Origin: Cohnella zeiphila
GTDB lineage: Bacteria; Bacillota; Bacilli; Paenibacillales; Paenibacillaceae
DNA: 64,000 bases
Direction: 5' to 3'
Assembly (NCBI RefSeq): GCF_014212055.1
Contig: NZ_JACJVO010000040.1
Coordinates: forward strand, 41,826 to 105,825
Under the pieces are notes generated by a model. It was not told the origin of the DNA. It did no database searches and saw only the letters and a program-made list of their open reading frames with translations. How positions within the stretch are numbered: position 1 is the stretch's first letter; each line of letters starts with the position of its first letter. A program made the position numbers and the translations under genes. Of the stretch, positions 6,860-15,279 are shown in pieces.

Positions 6860-9298
6860 ATGCGCAGCATGGATTTAAACGGAATTTGGGAATCGGTTAA
6901 CGGCAGGACGGGGGAACGCTACCGGGCGAACGTGCCCGGATTTATCCAGAAGGATTTGATGGAGCAAGGGGTCATTCCGAACGAATACGACACGCTGCTC
7001 GAACCGAAGATCGAATGGATCGAGAACGACGACTGGGAATATCGCCGGACGTTCGGGTTGGACGACGAGCTGCTTCGTTCGGAAGCGCTGGAGCTCGTTT
7101 TCGAAGGCGTGGACACGTTCGCGGAAATTCAATTGAACGGGAAAGTCGTCGGGCGGACCGAAAACATGTTTCTTTCTTATCGCTTCGACGTCAAAGGGAT
7201 CGCGCAGGCAAACAACGAGCTGGTCGTTCGCATCTTTTCCCCGACGGAGACGATGAAAGAGAAGGAGAGAGCGTTCGGCGAATCGCTCATTCAGTGGAAC
7301 AGCATCTCCGCGCGGGTGTTCGGGCGGAAGGCGCAATACGGCTACGGTTGGGACTGGGGCGCGCGCCTCGCGACCGTGGGCATTCACAAGGCGGTTCGCG
7401 TGGAGGGCCGCCAGGCGCTCCGGGGAGAGCATCTCGGCTACCGTCTGGCCGGCCTTTCTGACGAGAAAGCGATCGTTGTCGCCCACCATACGGTCGTGAA
7501 CCTGAAGGACGCTCCGTTCGATGCGGACATGATTTATCGGATCTATGACGGAGAGACGCTGCGCGCGGAGAAAAAGGAACGGACCGCGATCGCCGCGGGA
7601 CAGCGGCGGTATGAGGCGAGCCTGGAGATCGCAAACCCGAAGCTATGGTATCCCGCGGGTCATGGCGATCAACCTCTTTATCGCCTGGAGGTCTCGGTGG
7701 TGGCGGACGAAGCCTCGATCTCGTCTTCCTGCGCGGTGGGCATCCGGGACGTGAAGATCAAAATGCCTTACGACGAACAGGGTCGCAAATTCCTGATCGA
7801 AGTAAACGGCGCCGCCATTCTGTGCAAAGGCGTCAACTGGATTCCGCTGAGGCTGTTCCCGAATCTGGACACGGCGGAAGAGTACCGCTCCGAGATTGCG
7901 GACATCGCGGCGGCCAACATGAACATGATCCGCGTCTGGGGCGGCGGCACTTACGAGAACCACGATTTTTACGAGGAGTGCGACCGCCTCGGCATCATGG
8001 TGTGGCAGGACTTCATGTTCGCTTGCGGCGACTATCCGGACGACGATGCGTTCAGCGAGCTCGTCCGCCGAGAAGCGGATTTCGTCATCGACGAGTTCGG
8101 CTGGCATCCGAGCATCGTGCTCTGGTGCGGCAACAACGAGAACCAATATTTCGTCGAGCGCAGCCGCAAATTCCGCAAGCACGGCTTCGGCGAAAAGCTG
8201 TACTTCGACGTGCTGAAGGAGGCGTGCCGCAAAGATACGCTCCGCCCGTACTGGCCGACCAGCCCGTATTCGCTGACGTTCGATCATTCGAAGTACGAGG
8301 GCGATTACGGCGATCTCCATTCCTGGCACGTCTGGGGGCAGACGCACCCCTATGAGGAATACCGCGACGTGAACGGCCGCTTTCTCTCCGAATTCGGCAT
8401 GCAGTCTTACCCGTCCATGCGGGTGATGGACCAGGTCGATCCGGCCGCCAACCTGCGCGATCCGAAGTTCGACGCCATGCAGAAAGCGCCGTATGGCATT
8501 CAGCGTCTGTTCTATTATACGGTCGGGGACTACCTGCTGCCGGCGGATAAAGCGGGCTTCGTCTACGTGAGCCAGCTGATGCAGGCGAACGCGCTTCGTT
8601 ACGGCGTCGAGCATTGGGTGTCCCGCATGCCGGACACGTCCGGCGCGCTTATCTGGCAGTGGAGCGACCTGTGGCCGTCGATCAGCTGGGCGATCGTCGA
8701 CTACGCCAAGGTGAAAAAGCCGGCTTACTATTACATGAAGCGGAGCTTCCGGTCTCCGAACGTCATCGCCAAGACATGGCCCGGACGGACGGAGGCCGAG
8801 CTGTACGTCGTGCATGACTTGGGCGACATCGAGGGCAAAGTGACGGCGGAGTTTTACGACCTGACGACGGATCGCGTCGTGAAGACGGAGGAGCGGGAAA
8901 TTCGCGGTCAAGGCCGCCGATCTACGTTCGCGGGCAAGCTGGAAGTGTCGGGCTTCGATCCGGCGACTACGGTGCTGTACGTCCACCTGGAGGCGGAAGG
9001 CGACCGACTGGCCAGTCAAACGTACCTGCTGGGCAAGCCGCACCGGCTCAAGCTGAAGCCGGCGAACGTGCAGGTAACGAAGCGCGCGCTGCCAGGCGGC
9101 GACACGGAGTTTACGCTGACGGCGGACGCGTTCGCCAAGGATGTCGGCTTGTCCGACGTGCCGGGCACGCTGAGCGACAACTACTTCGATCTGCGCGCGG
9201 GAGAATCGCGCACCGTCGTGCTGCAGGGCCCGCTGCCGGAAGACTGCGAACCGACTGTCGTCTGTCTGAACGGAATCCGCACGATTTCGTACGTGTAA
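6860..9298 (+). CDS. Glycoside hydrolase family 2 protein, beta-mannosidase type
   Basis: An 812-residue cytosolic enzyme. The N-terminal sugar-binding sandwich (LNGIWESVNG, WEYRRTF, FEGVDTFAEIQLNG) is followed by the GH2 immunoglobulin-like and TIM-barrel domains. The acid/base is Glu 427 in WCGNNENQ and the nucleophile is Glu 511 in SEFGMQSYPS, both in the beta-mannosidase arrangement; WQWSDLWPSISWAIVDY is also typical. It should release mannose from the non-reducing ends of mannan oligosaccharides. ATG 6860 is preferred (AGAGAGG upstream, domain begins at once); a TTG at 6785 would add 25 unconserved residues. There is no dedicated transporter next to it. Confidence 0.9.
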   Translation: MRSMDLNGIWESVNGRTGERYRANVPGFIQKDLMEQGVIPNEYDTLLEPKIEWIENDDWEYRRTFGLDDELLRSEALELVFEGVDTFAEIQLNGKVVGRTENMFLSYRFDVKGIAQANNELVVRIFSPTETMKEKERAFGESLIQWNSISARVFGRKAQYGYGWDWGARLATVGIHKAVRVEGRQALRGEHLGYRLAGLSDEKAIVVAHHTVVNLKDAPFDADMIYRIYDGETLRAEKKERTAIAAGQRRYEASLEIANPKLWYPAGHGDQPLYRLEVSVVADEASISSSCAVGIRDVKIKMPYDEQGRKFLIEVNGAAILCKGVNWIPLRLFPNLDTAEEYRSEIADIAAANMNMIRVWGGGTYENHDFYEECDRLGIMVWQDFMFACGDYPDDDAFSELVRREADFVIDEFGWHPSIVLWCGNNENQYFVERSRKFRKHGFGEKLYFDVLKEACRKDTLRPYWPTSPYSLTFDHSKYEGDYGDLHSWHVWGQTHPYEEYRDVNGRFLSEFGMQSYPSMRVMDQVDPAANLRDPKFDAMQKAPYGIQRLFYYTVGDYLLPADKAGFVYVSQLMQANALRYGVEHWVSRMPDTSGALIWQWSDLWPSISWAIVDYAKVKKPAYYYMKRSFRSPNVIAKTWPGRTEAELYVVHDLGDIEGKVTAEFYDLTTDRVVKTEEREIRGQGRRSTFAGKLEVSGFDPATTVLYVHLEAEGDRLASQTYLLGKPHRLKLKPANVQVTKRALPGGDTEFTLTADAFAKDVGLSDVPGTLSDNYFDLRAGESRTVVLQGPLPEDCEPTVVCLNGIRTISYV

Positions 9299-9312
9299 GA
9301 TCAATAGAATAG

Positions 9313-9343
9313 AAGGGCGCCCTGGGACGGGGCGCCCTTTTTT
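9313..9343 (+). terminator. Intrinsic terminator after the GH2 gene
   Basis: AAGGGCGCCC pairs with GGGCGCCCTT, followed by a run of T. Confidence 0.9.
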
Positions 9344-9412
9344 GAATTGCAGCCGGTTCCAATGGCGACTTCTTGAGATCATGGTCGGATAATTACGGCG
9401 AACCGAGGTCAG

Positions 9413-10021
9413 CTAGTCGGACGGACCCAGCCGTTCGAGCCGGGGCGGCCGGGAGCTTGCCGGCGGAATGTAGTCGACGTTCCGCCGCTTTGCCCGGGCG
9501 CGATAGATCCGCACGGCGGTCAAAGCGACGACGGCGGCTCCCGTGCCGATATAGAGCAGCCGGACCCAGCCGACCGCGGAGTCCGTGCCGAGGGCGAATC
9601 CGTGAAGCCATCCCATGCCGAAGCCGGCGAAGGCGAGAAAATGGATCGCGCGCCACGTCTTGCGGCCGAGCCGCTTCATCAGGTCGGAGCTGGCGATCAG
9701 CACGACGCAGACGTACAGCGTCAGCGTCCCCAGTCCGTTCAGGAAGCGATGGTCGTCCGAGGCGAACGGAATCAGCAGCTCGAACGGCGAATAGCCGACG
9801 TACTTGTCGAACAGAAGCACGATGCCGTGCGTCAGGCCGAACAGGAACCCGAACCAGCCGCTCCACTGGTGGACGGCCAGCAGAACCGCCTTGCGCTTGC
9901 CGGACATGCCGCCCGTCATCAGCAAGCCTGCCAGCGTAGAGGCGAACAGCAGCAAATAGGAAGTCATTCCCGCGGCCCGGGTCGTCGCCCAGACCGACAG
10001 GACGTCAGATAGCTCGCGCAT
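9413..10021 (-). CDS. Ferric-reductase-like transmembrane protein
   Basis: A 202-residue polytopic membrane protein with about five or six hydrophobic helices (LLLFASTLAGLL, VHQWSGWFGFLFGLTHGIVLL, LTLYVCVVLIA, HFLAFAGFGMGWLHGFAL). Paired histidines (VHQWSG, LTHGI, AIHFL, WLHGF) fit heme ligation in the ferric reductase/MsrQ-like domain. The ATG at 10021 follows GGAGGTG by 6 bp; an upstream ATG at 10042 would place that site inside the gene. It overlaps the end of apbE by 17 bp and is the last gene of a three-gene operon. With ApbE it suggests transmembrane electron transfer to an extracytoplasmic flavin acceptor (inference). The acceptor is not visible here. Confidence 0.85.
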   Translation of the reverse strand: MRELSDVLSVWATTRAAGMTSYLLLFASTLAGLLMTGGMSGKRKAVLLAVHQWSGWFGFLFGLTHGIVLLFDKYVGYSPFELLIPFASDDHRFLNGLGTLTLYVCVVLIASSDLMKRLGRKTWRAIHFLAFAGFGMGWLHGFALGTDSAVGWVRLLYIGTGAAVVALTAVRIYRARAKRRNVDYIPPASSRPPRLERLGPSD

Positions 10022-10952
10022 GCGTCTCACCTCCCGGGGCATAGCGTTCCAGCGCGCCTCCGCGCCGAACCGAACCGTCGCGTCCGACCAGGACGTAGCC
10101 GAATTCCGGACGGCGTGCCTCCAGCCAGGGAATGCCGGCGGCGGCTCCGAGCACGATCAGGCATTTGGCGTACACCTCGGCTTGAGTCAGCCGGGGCGCG
10201 ACGACGGTCGCCTGAACGAGATCGGATTCGGCGGGCAGCAGCGTGGCGGGATCGATCAGATGATGCCTCGCCCGCCCTTCCCCGTCCGTCCAGCTCCGCT
10301 TCCGCGTGCTGCTCGTCGCGATTCCCGCCGGCCGCCCGATCCGCAGCTCGAGCAGATCCCGGTCCGGGTCTCGCGGGTCGGCCACGCCGATCTCCCAGCC
10401 GCGCTCCGGAGCTCCCCATAGCGCGATATCGCCGCCCGCGTCGACGGCGCCGGTCCGGATCCCTTCCCGGCGGAGCATGCCGGCGAGCTGCTCGGCGCTC
10501 CAGCCTTTGGCGAAGCCGCCGAGATCGACCCGGCAGCCTTCCGGCAGCCGGATGCTCATCATCCGCTCGTCAAACGTCGCGCGGAGCTCGGCCGCCGGAC
10601 GGCGGGGCGAATCGGAAACGTCCGGTTCGCCGTCCGGGGAAGGCCGGCCGGCCGTCAGCTTCTCGAAGCTTCTGTCATAGCCGAGAGAAGAGAGCACGCC
10701 GCCCAGATACGGAGTGAAGAGACCGCCCGTCTCTTCCCGGCAAGCGTCGGCGGCGGTCAGCGCCTCGAACAGAAGCGCGGAAGCCATGAACGGCCGGCCG
10801 GCCGACCGGTTCAGCCGGTTCAGCTCGCTGTCCGGACGGAAGCGGCTCAGGTTCCGCTCGACGAAGGCGAACCAGGATTCCGCCTTGCGGCGGGACTCCG
10901 GAGGCAGTCCGAGCGTGGCCATTTGCGTATTCATCGCTTGAAACGTATGCAT
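10005..10952 (-). CDS. apbE: FAD:protein FMN transferase (ApbE family)
   Basis: A 315-residue ApbE-type flavin transferase, which attaches FMN covalently to a Ser/Thr of target proteins outside the membrane. Seen: NTQMATLG at the N terminus, SRFRPDSELNRLNRS, VDLGGFAKGWSAEQL (FAD and Mg site), VDAGGDIALWG, and TSSTRKRSW followed by HHLIDPATL. I see no clear signal peptide or lipobox at the N terminus, unlike many ApbE proteins; in some Firmicutes it is cytosolic or anchored otherwise. ATG 10952 follows AGGAGG. It lies between a small membrane protein and a ferric-reductase-like gene. Confidence 0.92.
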   Translation of the reverse strand: MHTFQAMNTQMATLGLPPESRRKAESWFAFVERNLSRFRPDSELNRLNRSAGRPFMASALLFEALTAADACREETGGLFTPYLGGVLSSLGYDRSFEKLTAGRPSPDGEPDVSDSPRRPAAELRATFDERMMSIRLPEGCRVDLGGFAKGWSAEQLAGMLRREGIRTGAVDAGGDIALWGAPERGWEIGVADPRDPDRDLLELRIGRPAGIATSSTRKRSWTDGEGRARHHLIDPATLLPAESDLVQATVVAPRLTQAEVYAKCLIVLGAAAGIPWLEARRPEFGYVLVGRDGSVRRGGALERYAPGGETHARAI

Positions 10953-10973
10953 CGGCGCATTCCTCCTAATCGG

Positions 10974-11279
10974 TCAAGATGCTCTCGTTCTCATGCGGCC
11001 GCCAAGCTCCGAGGAAGAGCCGTCCGAGCCGCCGGATCCGATCGATCCGCTCGTGCCGTCCGAGCCGAAAAAATCTCCGCCGCGTCTCCCGCGGTAGCCG
11101 AAGCTGTCGTCGTATTGCGGCGTCTGATCGGAGCCCTCGTTATTCGATATCGTCCCGTCGGCTTGTCCTCCGGCCGACGCGGCCGCGGGATCCTCGCGGG
11201 AGATGAAGCCGACGAAGCCGGCGAACAGCGCCGCGCCGGACAGTCCGACGCACCACTTGACCCACTTGTTGTTAGCCAT
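10974..11279 (-). CDS. Small membrane-anchored protein with Gly/Ser-rich tail
   Basis: 101 residues: one N-terminal hydrophobic segment (VGLSGAALFAGFVGFI, residues about 10-26), then a hydrophilic tail rich in G, S and D. I do not recognise the family. It starts the operon with apbE and the ferric-reductase-like gene (21 bp before apbE), so it may be their partner. A DGTSGSIGS segment resembles the flavinylation motif DxxSGAT but lacks the final Thr that would carry FMN, so I do not call it an ApbE substrate. ATG 11279. Confidence 0.75.
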   Translation of the reverse strand: MANNKWVKWCVGLSGAALFAGFVGFISREDPAAASAGGQADGTISNNEGSDQTPQYDDSFGYRGRRGGDFFGSDGTSGSIGSGGSDGSSSELGGRMRTRAS

Positions 11280-11324
11280 GTCCTTTCACATCCTTTTTCG
11301 CTTGCAAGCGATGGCTGATCTATT

Positions 11325-11346
11325 GAATGCCACCATTATGGCATTC
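11325..11346. promoter_or_regulatory. Perfect 8-bp inverted repeat in a divergent promoter region
   Basis: GAATGCCA and TGGCATTC flank a 6-bp centre, upstream of the small membrane protein/apbE operon. It could be an operator or a hairpin in the leader of that operon. Confidence 0.45.
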
Positions 11347-11371
11347 GAACCTTAGGCCCGCTTGAGCGCAG

Positions 11372-11449
11372 GCTGAAAGTTTGCTGAATGCCCCGAACAT
11401 GCTTTTCGCCCGGTGCTGCATGACAACCCTTTTCAGCTGGCTTTCAGCT
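11372..11449. promoter_or_regulatory. Two pairs of 11-bp-spaced repeats, possible response-regulator sites
   Basis: GCTGAA occurs at 11372-11377 and 11383-11388; TTTCAGCT occurs at 11431-11438 and 11442-11449. Each pair is spaced 11 bp start to start and the pairs face each other. OmpR/PhoB-type regulators bind direct repeats about one helical turn apart, so these may be sites for the regulator encoded at 11507, serving both divergent operons (inference). Confidence 0.5.
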
Positions 11450-11506
11450 TGTTGTGAGAGGATAATCCCAAACGGATTTTCGCATGGGAAAAGAGGAGGC
11501 GCGGAC

Positions 11507-12190
11507 ATGACGGCGGGGAACGGCATCCGAATTTTGCTCGCGGACGACGAACCGCACATTATTGACTTTCTTGAACTCGGTCTGCGCCACGAAGGCTACG
11601 AGGTGAACGCCGCATCGGACGGGACGGCAGCCCTGGAGATCGCGGCGTCGTTCCGGCCGCACGTCGCCATTCTGGACGTGATGATGCCGGGATTCGACGG
11701 TTTCGAGGTTTGCGAGCGGCTGAAAGCGGAAGGGGACGTGGCGGTCATCATGCTGACGGCTCGCGACGAGGTGGACGACCGGGTCAAAGGGCTGCGGCTG
11801 GGAGCGGACGATTATATGATGAAGCCGTTCAGCTTCGAAGAGCTGCTGGCCCGCATTCAGGCGAGGCTGCGCAATCAGTTCCCGCACCTGCTCGGCTCCG
11901 TCGCCTTCGGCGCGTTCCGCGTCGACGACCGCCGCAAAGAGATTTCGCTGGGCGAGCGGGTGCTGGAGCTGTCGCCGACCGAATATGAGCTGCTGCGCTA
12001 TTTGATTTTCAACCGCGGGATCGTGCTGAGCAAGCCGGCCATTCTGGAGCGCGTCTGGGGCTACGACTTCGCCGGGGACGACAACATCGTCGAAGTATAC
12101 GTCCGTTCGCTGCGGGACAAGCTGGGCGACCGGGAACACCGCATCATCCGCACGCTTCGCGGCGCAGGCTACCGGATGGATCTGCCATGA
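11507..12190 (+). CDS. OmpR/PhoB-type response regulator
   Basis: 227 residues. The receiver domain has the acidic pair in LLADDEPH, phosphoacceptor Asp 57 (AILDVMMPG), Thr 84 (MLTARDE) and Lys 106 (MMKPFSFEE). The C-terminal winged helix carries LELSPTEYELLRYLI and VEVYVRSLRDKLG...IRTLRGAGYRM. ATG 11507 follows AGAGGAGG; an in-frame extension to 11381 lacks a ribosome site. The stop overlaps the kinase start (ATGA at 12187), so the two are translationally coupled. The signal is unknown; the divergent ApbE operon is a likely target because of the shared upstream repeats. Confidence 0.94.
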   Translation: MTAGNGIRILLADDEPHIIDFLELGLRHEGYEVNAASDGTAALEIAASFRPHVAILDVMMPGFDGFEVCERLKAEGDVAVIMLTARDEVDDRVKGLRLGADDYMMKPFSFEELLARIQARLRNQFPHLLGSVAFGAFRVDDRRKEISLGERVLELSPTEYELLRYLIFNRGIVLSKPAILERVWGYDFAGDDNIVEVYVRSLRDKLGDREHRIIRTLRGAGYRMDLP

Positions 12191-13761
12191 ACGGGGCCAT
12201 CCGCAAGCGGTTTCGCCCCTGGATCCCGGCAATGCCGGGCTCGCTGCGGTTCCAGCTGCTCTCCCGCTCGCTCATGCTGATGGCCGCGTTGCTTCTCCTC
12301 ATCGGGTGCCTCCAATTCGTGTTGACGTATCGATTCCTTGTGGAAAATAAAGCAGAGGGCATCCAGAGCCAGGTGCGGACCGCGGACAAGGACATCTGGG
12401 CGAGAGCGGCGGGCATTGCCGGCACGTACTCCCCCGGCGGCGGGGACGGCGACTCCGATTCGCGGCGGACTCTCCCTTACGGGGACGCAAGAGGCCCCGG
12501 GGAGGGACGGGACGGCGGAGAGCGTGACGTCTCGCTCCTGTTCGGCGGCGCCTCCGTCGCTTATATCGACGACGCCGGCGGCTTCTCGTCCCTGTCCGGC
12601 GGCCAGGACGGGGAAGCTTCGACGCCTTCCGCTCCGAGGCTGTCCGACGAGGACTACGGCAGCGTGCTCGCCGATTATCCGGGCGGCGCTTATCGCGTGC
12701 TTAGGGACGGCACGGAGGGACGGACGCTGGTTGTGCTCCAAACCGTGGAGATCCACGGGACGCACGGGATCGTTCAGGTCAGCGTGGATTTAGCTCCGCT
12801 TATTCTCACGCTCCTGCGCCAGTCGGCCATCTTCGCGATCCTCGCCGCTTGTTCGCTGATTGCGGCCTGGCTCGTCATGCAGCCGGTGCTCGGAAGGACG
12901 TTATCTCCGCTGTCCCGGCTGGTCAAGCTCGTCGGCGAGATCGATGCGGGGCGGTTGGCGGTTCGGTTCCCCGAGCGCCAGGGGCAAGTCGAGATCGACC
13001 GGCTGTCCACGTCGTTCAACGGCATGCTGGCCCGCCTGGAGGCCTCCTTCGCGGCGGAGAAAGAGGCGAAAGAGACGATGAGACGGTTCGTGGCGGACGC
13101 GTCCCACGAGCTGCGAACGCCGATGACGTCGATTCACGGTTTTCTGGAGGTGCTGCTGCGCGGCGCGGCCGGAGATGCGGACCGCTTGGAGAAATCGTTG
13201 ACCAGCATGCTCGGAGAGACGAAGCGGATCAACAAGCTGGTGGAAGACCTGCTCCTGCTCGCCAAGCTGGATCAGGCGCCGCCGCTTCGGACGGCCCGGG
13301 AGCCGCTCGGCGAACTTCTCCGCGAGATGGAGCCGCAATGGCGGGTTCTGGCCGGGGAACGGTCGGTGGCGATCGACATCGAGACCGAATGCGTGTGCCG
13401 CCTCGACGCCGACAAGCTGAAGCAGGTCGTTCTGAACCTGTTTCGGAACGCGGTCGAGCATACCGACGCGAAGACGGGGCGCATCCGGATCTCGCTTACG
13501 CGCGAAGGCGAACGGGCCGTCGTCTCCGTTGAAGACAACGGGGAAGGGATCGCCGCCGAGCATCTGGCTCGGATCTTCGACCGTTTCTATCGCATCGACG
13601 CTTCGAGGGCCCGCAAGAACGGCGGGGCGGGACTCGGCCTTTCGATCTCCCGCTCGATCGTCGAACGCCACGGCGGCACGATCGAAGCGTCAAGCGTTGC
13701 AGGCGCCGGCAGCGTCTTCCGAATCTTGCTTCCGGCGGACGATTCCGGCGAAGGCCGCTGA
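12187..13761 (+). CDS. Membrane sensor histidine kinase
   Basis: 524 residues. TM1 (LMLMAALLLLIGCLQFVL, about 33-50) and TM2 (IFAILAACSLIAAWLVM, about 217-233) bound an extracellular sensor of about 165 residues that contains a low-complexity Gly/Asp stretch. Then come HAMP (LSPLSRLVKLVGEID), HisKA with His 307 (DASHELRTPMTSIHGF), and HATPase with N (NLFRNAVEHTD), G1 (VEDNGEGI) and G2 (GGAGLGLSI) boxes. It pairs with the upstream regulator. The ligand cannot be told from the sensor. Confidence 0.94.
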   Translation: MNGAIRKRFRPWIPAMPGSLRFQLLSRSLMLMAALLLLIGCLQFVLTYRFLVENKAEGIQSQVRTADKDIWARAAGIAGTYSPGGGDGDSDSRRTLPYGDARGPGEGRDGGERDVSLLFGGASVAYIDDAGGFSSLSGGQDGEASTPSAPRLSDEDYGSVLADYPGGAYRVLRDGTEGRTLVVLQTVEIHGTHGIVQVSVDLAPLILTLLRQSAIFAILAACSLIAAWLVMQPVLGRTLSPLSRLVKLVGEIDAGRLAVRFPERQGQVEIDRLSTSFNGMLARLEASFAAEKEAKETMRRFVADASHELRTPMTSIHGFLEVLLRGAAGDADRLEKSLTSMLGETKRINKLVEDLLLLAKLDQAPPLRTAREPLGELLREMEPQWRVLAGERSVAIDIETECVCRLDADKLKQVVLNLFRNAVEHTDAKTGRIRISLTREGERAVVSVEDNGEGIAAEHLARIFDRFYRIDASRARKNGGAGLGLSISRSIVERHGGTIEASSVAGAGSVFRILLPADDSGEGR

Positions 13762-13898
13762 CGATTACCGGCGCGGCGGGGACCCGGCTCCTTAAGCCGG
13801 CCGCCCCGCTCCGCTCTTCGGACGGGCATCCGAAGATGCCATCCTCCTCCCGTTCGCATAGGATGCAATTGAACAAGCCTCGGGAGGAGGAGAAAAGC

Positions 13899-14336
13899 AT
13901 GAACGCCAATCTTGGAGCGGGCAGCATCATCATCGGGGCCATTCTCGTTTTCTCGTTCGGCATTTGGCCGGAATCGCTCACGTTTCTGCTAGTCGTTATG
14001 GGAGTCGATTACATCAGCGGAGTTGCGGCTTCGCTTCGGGAAGGCAAAGGGCTGAGCAGCACCGCCGGGTTCTGGGGGCTTGGCAAGAAAGGATTGATGC
14101 TGCTCGTCGTTCTCGTCGCCCATCGTGTGGACGTGCTGCTTCACGTCGACATGGCGATGGGGGCCGCTATTTATTTCTACATCGGCAACGAGCTGCTGTC
14201 CGTCATCGAGAACTACGGGCGCCTGGGCCTTCCGCTGCCGGACAAACTCCGCAACGCAGTCAAACTGCTGCGCGACCGGGGCGGCGACCGGCCGCCGGAC
14301 GACGATCCCCCTTCCGGCGACCGGCCTCCGTCCTGA
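13899..14336 (+). CDS. Holin-like (toxin secretion/phage lysis) family membrane protein
   Basis: 145 residues with three or four hydrophobic segments (SIIIGAILVFSFGIWP, LTFLLVVMGVDYISG, GLMLLVVLVAHRVDVLL, MGAAIYFYIGNELLSVIENYGRLG) and a charged, proline-rich C terminus. The DYISGV and GNELLSIIEN-type motifs are those of the phage_holin_4 family, which in Paenibacillaceae is also found as a lone chromosomal gene. There are no phage genes around it, so a prophage remnant is not supported. ATG 13899 follows GGGAGGAGGAG; an upstream in-frame start at 13836 has none. Confidence 0.85.
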   Translation: MNANLGAGSIIIGAILVFSFGIWPESLTFLLVVMGVDYISGVAASLREGKGLSSTAGFWGLGKKGLMLLVVLVAHRVDVLLHVDMAMGAAIYFYIGNELLSVIENYGRLGLPLPDKLRNAVKLLRDRGGDRPPDDDPPSGDRPPS

Positions 14337-14414
14337 AGAGTGTCTTTTCTGCCGGAAAAATGTTCATACTTTTGCCATATGTGAAAAAAAGTTGACGTTC
14401 TCGTGAATGCAACT

Positions 14415-14444
14415 GTTGAGTTCAAACGGGCATTTTAGGTAATA
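14415..14444 (+). promoter_or_regulatory. Promoter of the CuA cupredoxin gene
   Basis: TTGAGT at 14415-14420 and TAATAT at 14439-14444, spacer 18 bp, about 38 bp before the start codon. Confidence 0.6.
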
Positions 14445-14482
14445 TAAGAGATGGACAATTGAAGGAAGCAGGGGGAGCATCA

Positions 14483-14854
14483 ATGTACAAGTGGATCATG
14501 CCCGTCTTGATCGTCATCGCTTGCTTGTTCGGTGTATACTTGCTGGCGCAAGGGTTGCCCGAAAGGCCGAAGGAAGAGAAGCTCGCGGCAGGCGAGGAAC
14601 TGCTCAAGATCACCGCGACGAACTTCCAGTTCGACCAGAAGGAGTACCATCTTAAAGCGGACACGAAATACCTAATCAGCTTTAACAGCAAGCTCGGCAA
14701 CCACGGAGCCGAGATCGACGAACTCGGCATCAACATGACCAAGGACAATCCGAAGATGGAGTATACGTTCAAGCCCGGCACGTACGAGCTGCATTGCTCG
14801 ATCATGTGCGGCCAAGGCCATGCGGGCATGGTCGCCAAGGTGATTGTTGAGTAA
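14483..14854 (+). CDS. Membrane-anchored CuA-type cupredoxin (COX subunit II-like)
   Basis: 123 residues: one N-terminal anchor (WIMPVLIVIACLFGVYLLAQGL), then a single cupredoxin domain. The CuA ligands appear as CSIMCGQGHAGM (C-x3-C-x3-H-x2-M) plus an upstream His in LGNHGAEID, the same set used by cytochrome c oxidase subunit II and N2O reductase. It lacks the two-helix anchor and acidic patch of a full subunit II and no other oxidase gene is near. It could carry electrons or copper at the outer membrane face. ATG 14483 after AGGGGGAG; a TTG at 14459 is less likely. Confidence 0.88.
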   Translation: MYKWIMPVLIVIACLFGVYLLAQGLPERPKEEKLAAGEELLKITATNFQFDQKEYHLKADTKYLISFNSKLGNHGAEIDELGINMTKDNPKMEYTFKPGTYELHCSIMCGQGHAGMVAKVIVE

Positions 14855-14862
14855 CCGCATGC

Positions 14863-14890
14863 AAAAGGAGCCTTGTCGGCTCCTTTTTTG
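14863..14890. terminator. Terminator between convergent genes
   Basis: AAAAGGAGCC/GGCTCCTTTT stem with a 5-nt loop and TTTTTT on the plus strand; it may also serve the minus-strand gene that ends at 14905. Confidence 0.85.
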
Positions 14891-14904
14891 CCATTCCATC
14901 GGCG

Positions 14905-15159
14905 TCAGTCGGCGGCCCGCTTCGCCCGGTCCCGCATGATCAGGCGGTCGGAGATGTAGCCGATCGCCGCCCAGCTGGCGATGGTAAGCAGATACATGGC
15001 GAAGACGTCGACATGGTGAATGTCGCCGAACACTTCGACGAACCAGATCGGCACGCTGAACATGAACAGGAAGAGATTATGCGGATCGTAGCCGGTGGCG
15101 TTGAACAGGCAGAGCGCCGCTCCGAACAGCGTACACGCCAAGGTGACGGTATAGCGCAA
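14905..15159 (-). CDS. Small membrane protein of unknown function
   Basis: 84 residues with two or three hydrophobic segments (TVTLACTLFGAALCLFNATGY, LFLFMFSVPIWFVEVFG, VFAMYLLTIASWAAIGYI). I do not recognise a family. The start is TTG at 15159 behind AAGGAG at good spacing; no ATG is available upstream. It is a single gene, convergent with the CuA protein. Confidence 0.75.
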   Translation of the reverse strand: MRYTVTLACTLFGAALCLFNATGYDPHNLFLFMFSVPIWFVEVFGDIHHVDVFAMYLLTIASWAAIGYISDRLIMRDRAKRAAD

Positions 15160-15279
15160 GAGAAGGTCTCCTTCCTTGAAGCAAGTCGTCTTTTTTGCTC
15201 GTAGTATGCGCGCCGCGGCAATCGCTCATGCGGCCGGACCGCGGCGCCGATTTATTTTGCCAAAAGGAGACATGCGAAG

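Noticed and set aside
10974..11279. Small protein as ApbE flavinylation substrate
   Set aside because: The motif-like DGTSGSIGS lacks the acceptor Thr of DxxSGAT.
13899..14336. Prophage remnant signalled by the holin-like gene
   Set aside because: No other phage gene is near and the gene has a normal housekeeping setting in this group.
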